Shown piece by piece: positions 1 to 3,944 of a stretch of 5,806 nt of DNA (its first letter is position 1; every line of letters begins with the position of its first letter). A program made the translations under genes and the position numbers. The notes below the pieces were generated by a model. It was given only the letters and a program-made list of their open reading frames with translations, did not search any database and was not told where the DNA came from. This DNA comes from Rhodospirillales bacterium (GTDB lineage: Bacteria; Pseudomonadota; Alphaproteobacteria; Acetobacterales; Acetobacteraceae), in contig JAATGE010000569.1 of assembly GCA_015654825.1 (NCBI GenBank), positions 1 to 5,806 on the forward strand. Direction: 5' to 3'.

Positions 1-124
1 CGTGGCTGCCTGATAAAACCGGCCAACCAAGCCGGAGCGCGCAATGATGTAGACAATCCTACACCACGCCCTGGGGCACGATCGAACATAGTGCCAGTCG
101 ATGCGTGAATGCGTCCCGCAGCGA
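1..124. other. Left-edge stretch with no supported gene
   Basis: No gene can be supported here. Two plus-strand frames are open from the left edge: one stops at TGA 45-47 (tail reading WLPDKTGQPSRSAQ) and one at TGA 106-108. Either could be the last codons of a plus-strand gene converging on the lipoprotein gene at 125. One minus-strand frame is open from an ATG at 89-87 to the edge, without a clear ribosome binding site. All are too short to judge. Small dyads are present (CCGGC 19-23 with GCCGG 31-35; TGTAG 48-52 with CTACA 59-63), but none is followed by a T-run, so I do not call a terminator. Confidence 0.4.
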
Positions 125-556
125 TCAGTCGCTGCAGGCGGTAACCTGCGTGGGATCATCCCGACTGTCATCGTGGTCATCATTGCACGAAAAATCGTCC
201 GCCACCGGCGCTGCCGCTGCGGCGTCGGCAGCCGCGGCCGCCTGCGCGTGCCGCAGAAGAGCGGAACAGCGGGCGCGGTATTTGTCCGGTCCGGATCGGG
301 CAACCCGCCCGCAGGCAGGCACCATCACCTGATAATAGGCACGTTGCGCGCCCAATAGATCGCCATGGGGCGCATGCACGCGGCGGGCATGATTTGCGAG
401 TGCCAGTTCGCGATGAAACCAGTCGGGCGGTGCCGGCACCACATGCGCCTTCGGCTGGTCATGTGTGACCGGCTGCTGCGGAGGCGCCGACGGTGCGCAA
501 GCCGCCAAGCCAAATCCCAGCGCCACTGCAGGTCCAACAATAAGTCTCCGAGCCAC
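125..556 (-). CDS. Small putative lipoprotein, function unknown
   Basis: I do not recognise the family. From the GTG at 556 the protein is 143 residues. Its N-terminus is a typical lipoprotein signal: RR at 3-4, a hydrophobic core at about 5-18, and the lipobox LAAC ending at Cys20, so the mature protein is predicted to be membrane-anchored. A Pro-rich linker follows (about 21-45), then a segment likely to be helical (about 46-103, with WFHRELALANHARR and YYQVMVPAC). Next comes an Ala run (about 104-116) and an acidic tail rich in Asp with one His. Four further cysteines (82, 97, 124, 141) could form two disulfides. The GTG start is preferred over the upstream TTG at 574 because GAGG sits 6 nt before it and it gives a compact signal peptide. 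The gene follows the LysR gene on the same strand. The lipoprotein call is from the signal sequence; everything beyond it is unknown. Confidence 0.62.
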   Translation of the reverse strand: MARRLIVGPAVALGFGLAACAPSAPPQQPVTHDQPKAHVVPAPPDWFHRELALANHARRVHAPHGDLLGAQRAYYQVMVPACGRVARSGPDKYRARCSALLRHAQAAAAADAAAAAPVADDFSCNDDHDDSRDDPTQVTACSD

Positions 557-562
557 AATCAA

Positions 563-567
563 CCTCG
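563..567 (-). promoter_or_regulatory. Ribosome binding site deciding the lipoprotein start
   Basis: Read on the minus strand this is CGAGG, 6 nt upstream of the GTG at 556-554. No comparable purine-rich site precedes the alternative TTG start at 574-572. This is the main reason for placing the start at 556. Confidence 0.5.
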
Positions 568-580
568 ATGCCAAATGAAC

Positions 581-625
581 AAAAGTTTTTTGGTTCTTTT
601 TTCGAAAAAAGAACAGGAAACTTTT
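581..625 (-). terminator. A/T-rich nested palindrome, likely terminator of the LysR gene
   Basis: The core is a perfect 22-bp palindrome at 593-614: arm GTTCTTTTTT, centre CG, arm AAAAAAGAAC. It is enclosed by a second perfect 8-bp stem, AAAAGTTT at 581-588 with AAACTTTT at 618-625, separated from the core by short internal loops. It starts 2 bp beyond the LysR stop codon (629-627) and ends 24 bp before the lipoprotein GTG, so it most likely ends or attenuates the LysR transcript. The T-rich 3' side is part of the outer stem rather than a free tail. The near-symmetry could make it work in both directions. The sequence style resembles terminator-like repeats I associate with Acetobacteraceae, from memory. 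Confidence 0.68.
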
Positions 626-626
626 T

Positions 627-1550
627 CTAATTGATCCCGCGCTTACAGCGCTCTGACCCGTCCGGGAGTTCCCGGGACAATTCGAGAAGATCGAGGAACA
701 TGCGGGTCGCGGCGTTTGCCGGTTGCGCGAAGACGACTGCCAGCTCCCAGCAGATTTCGGGCTCGGCCAGTTCTATCACGCTCACCCGGCGCTCACCGCC
801 ACGATCGGCGATCACGGCGTGCGGCACCAAGGCAATGCCGAGGCCGCGCGCGACCAACTCCAGCTGGGTGGACAGGTCGTTGACCTCGAACCCGGTGCGG
901 CGCGCCAGCAACTGGTCGGCGAAGCTGCGGTCGATCAGCTGCCTGGTGCCCCAGTCCGGATGCAGGTCGACAAAAACCTCGCCGAGCAGGTCGCCGAGGG
1001 CCACGGTCGCCCGTGACGCGATCGGGTGGCCGGGGGCACAGATCGCGGCCAGCGGCTCGCAGGCCAGCATCCACGCGGTCAGTCCGGGCGGCGCGTCGCC
1101 GGCGAACTGCGTAAATGCCAGGTCGAGCTCGCCGCTGCGGACACCTTCGATCAGCGGTAGCGACCCGCCGCAGACCAGGCGAATTTCGATAGCGGGACAG
1201 GCCGTGCGAAACCGCCCCAGCATGTCGGCGATGTCGAGCAACGGGGCCAAGCCCTGGATCGTTCCGATGGATAGCGTGCCCCGCCGCAGGCCGCGCATGT
1301 CGTCAACCAGCTGGCGGGCGTCGCCGGCCGCGGCCAGCACACGGTTCGCTTCGGGCAGGAAGGCGCGGCCAATCGGCGTCAGTGCCACCCGCCGCGTGGT
1401 GCGGATAAACAGGGGCGCCCCAAGTTCTTCCTCCAGGGCCCGGATCGAGGCCGAAAGGCCAGATTGAACGATGTGCAGACGCCCGGCCGCGCGGGTGAAA
1501 TTCTGCTCGGTTGCCACGGCGACAAAATGCTCGAGTTGCCCCAGATCCAT
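627..1550 (-). CDS. LysR-family transcriptional regulator
   Basis: A 307-residue DNA-binding regulator of the normal LysR length. The N-terminal winged helix-turn-helix is clear: MDLGQLEHFVAVATEQNFTRAA opens the domain, the recognition region VQSGLSASIRALEEELG lies at about 28-44, and LFIRTTRRVALTPIG (about 47-61) closes it. A linker helix follows to about residue 88. The co-inducer-binding domain begins near GTLSIGTIQG (about 91-100) and runs to about 295, with the family pattern GELDLAF in the first lobe and ELVARGLGIALVPHAV in the second. The ATG at 1550-1548 is preferred over an in-frame GTG three codons upstream, because AGGTG lies 6 nt before the ATG and the protein then begins in the usual family way. 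The gene is divergent from the aldo/keto reductase at 1667 with a 116-bp gap, the classic LysR arrangement, so it probably regulates that gene and itself. The effector cannot be read from the sequence. Confidence 0.95.
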   Translation of the reverse strand: MDLGQLEHFVAVATEQNFTRAAGRLHIVQSGLSASIRALEEELGAPLFIRTTRRVALTPIGRAFLPEANRVLAAAGDARQLVDDMRGLRRGTLSIGTIQGLAPLLDIADMLGRFRTACPAIEIRLVCGGSLPLIEGVRSGELDLAFTQFAGDAPPGLTAWMLACEPLAAICAPGHPIASRATVALGDLLGEVFVDLHPDWGTRQLIDRSFADQLLARRTGFEVNDLSTQLELVARGLGIALVPHAVIADRGGERRVSVIELAEPEICWELAVVFAQPANAATRMFLDLLELSRELPDGSERCKRGIN

Positions 1551-1556
1551 GCACCA

Positions 1557-1561
1557 CACCT
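1557..1561 (-). promoter_or_regulatory. Ribosome binding site deciding the LysR start
   Basis: On the minus strand this reads AGGTG with 6 nt to the ATG at 1550-1548. It overlaps the alternative GTG codon at 1559-1557, which argues against that codon as the start. Confidence 0.55.
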
Positions 1562-1585
1562 ATTGAGCTGATCGCCAACTAAGTC

Positions 1586-1613
1586 CTAGCAGAATATACT
1601 GTTGGTCTGCTAG
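1586..1613. promoter_or_regulatory. Dyad in the LysR/aldo-keto reductase intergenic region, candidate operator
   Basis: CTAGCAGA at 1586-1593 and TCTGCTAG at 1606-1613 are perfect 8-bp inverted copies with a 12-bp spacer. The spacer contains overlapping -10-like hexamers: TATACT on plus (1595-1600) and TATATT on minus (1598-1593). The right half also contains T-N11-A (T1600 and A1612), the loose consensus for LysR-type sites. A second short dyad (CCAAC 1575-1579, GTTGG 1601-1605) is interleaved with it. The site is 36 bp from the LysR ATG and 54 bp from the reductase ATG. I see no convincing -35 on either strand, which is common for activator-dependent promoters. The symmetry is read directly from the sequence; the operator role is inference. 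Confidence 0.5.
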
Positions 1614-1655
1614 ATGCCGGCTCCCCACCTGCCGCCGCGACGCAGCAACGACGTC

Positions 1656-1660
1656 GGAGG
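1656..1660 (+). promoter_or_regulatory. Strong ribosome binding site of the aldo/keto reductase
   Basis: GGAGG lies 6 nt before the ATG at 1667. It is the strongest ribosome binding site in the window and supports that start over the in-frame ATG at codon 22. Confidence 0.65.
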
Positions 1661-1666
1661 CACGCC

Positions 1667-2698
1667 ATGGACGATCATGCACCTATCGTAAGCACCCCCC
1701 TGCCCGTCCGGCCGTTCGGGCGTACCGACATGCGGATCACGCGGGTGGGCTTCGGCTCCTGGGCCGTAGGTGGCGATTGGGCCGTGGGCTGGGGCAGCCA
1801 GGACGACAACGACTCGATCGCCGCCATCCGCCACGCCGTGGCACGCGGCACCAACTGGATCGACACCGCGGCGATCTACGGTCTGGGTCACTCGGAAGAG
1901 ATCGTCGGCGCGGCGGTGGCAGACATACCGCGCAGCGAGCGGCCCTATATTTTCACCAAATGCGGGCTGCTGCCCAATCCAGCCGATCGCGACGGAATGC
2001 CGTTGCAGGTGGGCGCGCCCGCGAGCCTGCGCCGGGAGGTTGAGGATTCGTTGCGCCGGCTGCGGGTCGAGCGGATCGATCTGTATCAGATGCATTGGCC
2101 CGCCCAGGACGGAACGACGCTCGAGACTTACTGGCAAGCGCTGCTCGACCTTAAACGCGAAGGCAAGGTGCGCGCCGTCGGCTTGTCGAACCATAATGAA
2201 GCGCAGCTCAAGGCGGCCGAGGCGCTTGGCCATGTCGATACGCTGCAGCCGCCGTTTTCCGCCATTCGGCGCGATGTTGCTGCGGCGGAACTGCCATGGT
2301 GCGATGCGCATGGCACCGGCGTGATCGTTTACAGCCCGATGCAGGCTGGCCTGCTGAGCGGCTCGTTCAGTGTGGAACGCGCGGCGTCGCTGCCGGCGAA
2401 CGACTGGCGATCCCGCAACGCCGATTTCAAGGGCGAAGCGCTGCGCCGCAATCTGCTGGTCGCGGACGCCATGCGCGCCGTTGCCGAGGAACGCGGCACC
2501 ACGACGGCTTCCGTGGCGGTCGCCTGGACGCTGGCATGGCCGGGCGTCACGGCCGCAATCGTCGGCGCGCGGCTGCCGCGCCAGGTCGATGGCTGGATCG
2601 ATGCTGCTCACCTGATGCTGACCGAGGGTGAGATGGCGGCGATCGCGAGCGCCATCGAAAGCAGCGGCGCGGGGTCGGGGCCGTCGAGGGTTAAGTAA
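1667..2698 (+). CDS. Aldo/keto reductase
   Basis: A 343-residue soluble (alpha/beta)8-barrel oxidoreductase expected to reduce an aldehyde or ketone, or run the reverse reaction, with NADP(H). The catalytic tetrad of the family is intact: Asp66 (NWIDTAAIYG), Tyr71, Lys98 (IFTKCG) and His143 (LYQMHWP). The N-terminal strand motif RPFGRTDMRITRVGFGSWAVGG lies at about 15-36. Also present are GLSNHN (172-177), VIVYSPMQAGLL (219-230, cofactor-contact region) and the C-terminal cofactor motif AAIVGARLPRQV (about 296-307). Length is normal for the family members without an extra domain. The sequence contains LQPPFSAIRRD, a pattern I associate with a bacterial subgroup annotated only as aldo/keto reductase, so the substrate is unknown. 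It is divergent from the LysR gene, whose product is the likely regulator. It is followed by a long terminator-like inverted repeat and is probably monocistronic. The large minus-strand reading frame over it is a GC-driven shadow. Confidence 0.95.
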   Translation: MDDHAPIVSTPLPVRPFGRTDMRITRVGFGSWAVGGDWAVGWGSQDDNDSIAAIRHAVARGTNWIDTAAIYGLGHSEEIVGAAVADIPRSERPYIFTKCGLLPNPADRDGMPLQVGAPASLRREVEDSLRRLRVERIDLYQMHWPAQDGTTLETYWQALLDLKREGKVRAVGLSNHNEAQLKAAEALGHVDTLQPPFSAIRRDVAAAELPWCDAHGTGVIVYSPMQAGLLSGSFSVERAASLPANDWRSRNADFKGEALRRNLLVADAMRAVAEERGTTTASVAVAWTLAWPGVTAAIVGARLPRQVDGWIDAAHLMLTEGEMAAIASAIESSGAGSGPSRVK

Positions 2699-2701
2699 AG
2701 G

Positions 2702-2874
2702 AAGGCCGGGGCGCTGCCCTGGACCCGCTGGGGCCGTAGGCCCCAGACCCCACTCATTGGGGGGACGGCGAAGCCAGTACCACACTCGGGATTCTCTGGC
2801 TTCGCCGTTCCCCCCAGCGAAATTGGGGTCTGGGGCCTACGGCCCCAGCGGGTCCAGGGCAGAGCCCTGGCCTT
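2702..2874 (+). repeat. Long imperfect inverted repeat with terminator features
   Basis: The left arm (about 2702-2777) and right arm (about 2796-2874) are inverted copies over 75-79 bp, with an 18-nt loop at 2778-2795. The inner 13 bp (ACGGCGAAGCCAG at 2765-2777 with its complement at 2796-2808) are perfect. So is a stretch of about 20 bp reading CTGCCCTGGACCCGCTGGGG on the left. Differences cluster near the middle and at the outer ends. Each arm also holds its own small palindrome (GGGGCCGTAGGCCCC on the left). The structure starts 3 bp after the reductase stop codon, and the plus strand carries TTTTT at 2873-2877, so it probably ends that transcript. Its size exceeds a simple terminator. 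The motif style resembles dispersed intergenic repeats I associate with Acetobacteraceae. I see no transposase or target-site duplication that would make it a mobile element. Confidence 0.8.
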
Positions 2875-2900
2875 TTTGTTATGATTGAGGAACCTCACGC

Positions 2901-3791
2901 ATGCGCACAGGATTCATCGGCCTAGGGCACATGGGCGCCGCCATGGCCGCCAACATCGTCAAGGCCGGCCACTCCGTGACCGTGTACAATCGCAGCGCCG
3001 ACAAGGCGGCCCCGCTGGTCGCCATCGGCGCGACCGCGGCGGCACACTTGGCCGACGCGTGCCGCGGCGAGGCTGTTATATCGATGCTGGCCGACGACCA
3101 CGCGGTGGAGAGCATGGCGCTCGGGGACGGCGGGATTGTCGCCTCGCTGCCGCCAGGCGCGGTCCACGTCTCGTGCAGCACGATCAGCGTGGCGCTGTCC
3201 CGACGCCTGGCGGAGGCTCACGCGGCCGCCGGCCAGCTTTACGTCGTGGCCACCGTGTTCGGCCGCCCGGACGCTGCCGCGGCGGCGAAATTGTTCGTAG
3301 TGGCGGCCGGACCGCCCGCCGCATTGGCAACGATCAGCCCGTTGCTCGACGCCGTGGGACAACGCACTTTCGTCTTATCCGACCAGCCCGAAGCCGCGAA
3401 CCTCGTGAAGCTGAGCGGCAACTTCCTGATCGCCACGGTGATCGAGGCGCTCGGCGAGGCGATGGCCCTGGTCGGGCGCGGCGGCGTCGATTTGCATGCC
3501 TATCTCGATCTTCTGACCTCCACCCTGTTCGGCGCGCCGGTCTATCGCACCTATGGCGCGCTGATTGCCGACCGAAAATTCAGCCCCGCCGGCTTTGCCG
3601 CGCCGCTGGGACTCAAGGACATCCGGCTGGCCCTTGCCGCGGCGGAGGATTTGCGCGTGCCGTTGCCGCTTGCGAGCCTGCTGCGCGACCGGTTCCTGAC
3701 GCTGCTGGCGCACGGCGGCGAGGCGCTGGACTGGTCGGCGATTGGCCAGTTGGCTGCGCGCGATGCCGGCGAAAACGCGCCCCCAGGGTAG
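2901..3791 (+). CDS. NAD(P)-dependent oxidoreductase, 3-hydroxyisobutyrate dehydrogenase superfamily
   Basis: A 296-residue soluble enzyme of the beta-hydroxyacid dehydrogenase group. The N-terminal Rossmann fold has GLGHMG at 7-12. YNRS at 29-32 follows the second strand, and the Asn-Arg pair suggests a preference for NADP(H) over NAD(H). The substrate-loop region reads YVVATVFGRPDAA (114-126) where classical members have a DAPVSGG-type motif. The FGRP form belongs, as I recall, to a subgroup annotated only as NAD(P)-dependent oxidoreductase, where the loop usually has Pro at the position of Thr118. The catalytic lysine is Lys170 in NLVKLSGNFL, with Asn174 in its usual place. The conserved LGLKD (236-240) of the all-helical C-terminal domain is present. 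Length is normal. The start is ATG 2901 with GAGG 10 nt upstream, a rather long spacing. The 202-bp gap from the reductase is almost filled by the inverted repeat, so the two are probably not one operon. The substrate is unknown: hydroxyacid dehydrogenase, semialdehyde reductase and imine reductase-like activity are all possible. Confidence 0.92.
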   Translation: MRTGFIGLGHMGAAMAANIVKAGHSVTVYNRSADKAAPLVAIGATAAAHLADACRGEAVISMLADDHAVESMALGDGGIVASLPPGAVHVSCSTISVALSRRLAEAHAAAGQLYVVATVFGRPDAAAAAKLFVVAAGPPAALATISPLLDAVGQRTFVLSDQPEAANLVKLSGNFLIATVIEALGEAMALVGRGGVDLHAYLDLLTSTLFGAPVYRTYGALIADRKFSPAGFAAPLGLKDIRLALAAAEDLRVPLPLASLLRDRFLTLLAHGGEALDWSAIGQLAARDAGENAPPG

Positions 3792-3944
3792 GAGTCGGTT
3801 AGGTACGCTCTCAAAAACGATCACGATTCCGTGCGGGATGCTGCAATGCAGCAGGGGCGGCTGGAAATCACGCGACCGTAAGCTACCTTATCATCCCGCG
3901 GCACCCGATACTGTCCGCCGCGACCTGCACGCGAATGGGCTCCC

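Noticed and set aside
101..358. Plus-strand open frames opposite the lipoprotein gene
   Set aside because: Low-complexity Arg/Ala/Gly products, no ribosome binding site. The minus-strand frame has a convincing lipoprotein signal.
631..1467. A 278-codon plus-strand open frame opposite the LysR gene
   Set aside because: Composition is Ser/Arg/Pro-rich and motif-free, and the LysR frame on the other strand has a full helix-turn-helix and normal length.
1610..2785. A 391-codon minus-strand open frame opposite the aldo/keto reductase
   Set aside because: It overlaps a reductase with an intact catalytic tetrad and a strong ribosome binding site. It has no recognisable motif and reads through the left arm of the intergenic repeat.
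2702..2874. A miniature transposable element or insertion-sequence remnant
   Set aside because: No flanking direct repeat could be found and there is no internal coding remnant; the position right after a stop codon and the T-run fit a terminator-type repeat better.
2885..3802. A 305-codon plus-strand open frame in another frame over the oxidoreductase
   Set aside because: Arg/Gly-rich shadow without motifs; the 2901 frame has the Rossmann motif and catalytic lysine.
3792..3944. A promoter for the RND gene (TGGAAA 3862-3867 with TACCTT 3884-3889)
   Set aside because: The spacing is acceptable, but the -10 matches poorly and there is no supporting context, so I do not call it.
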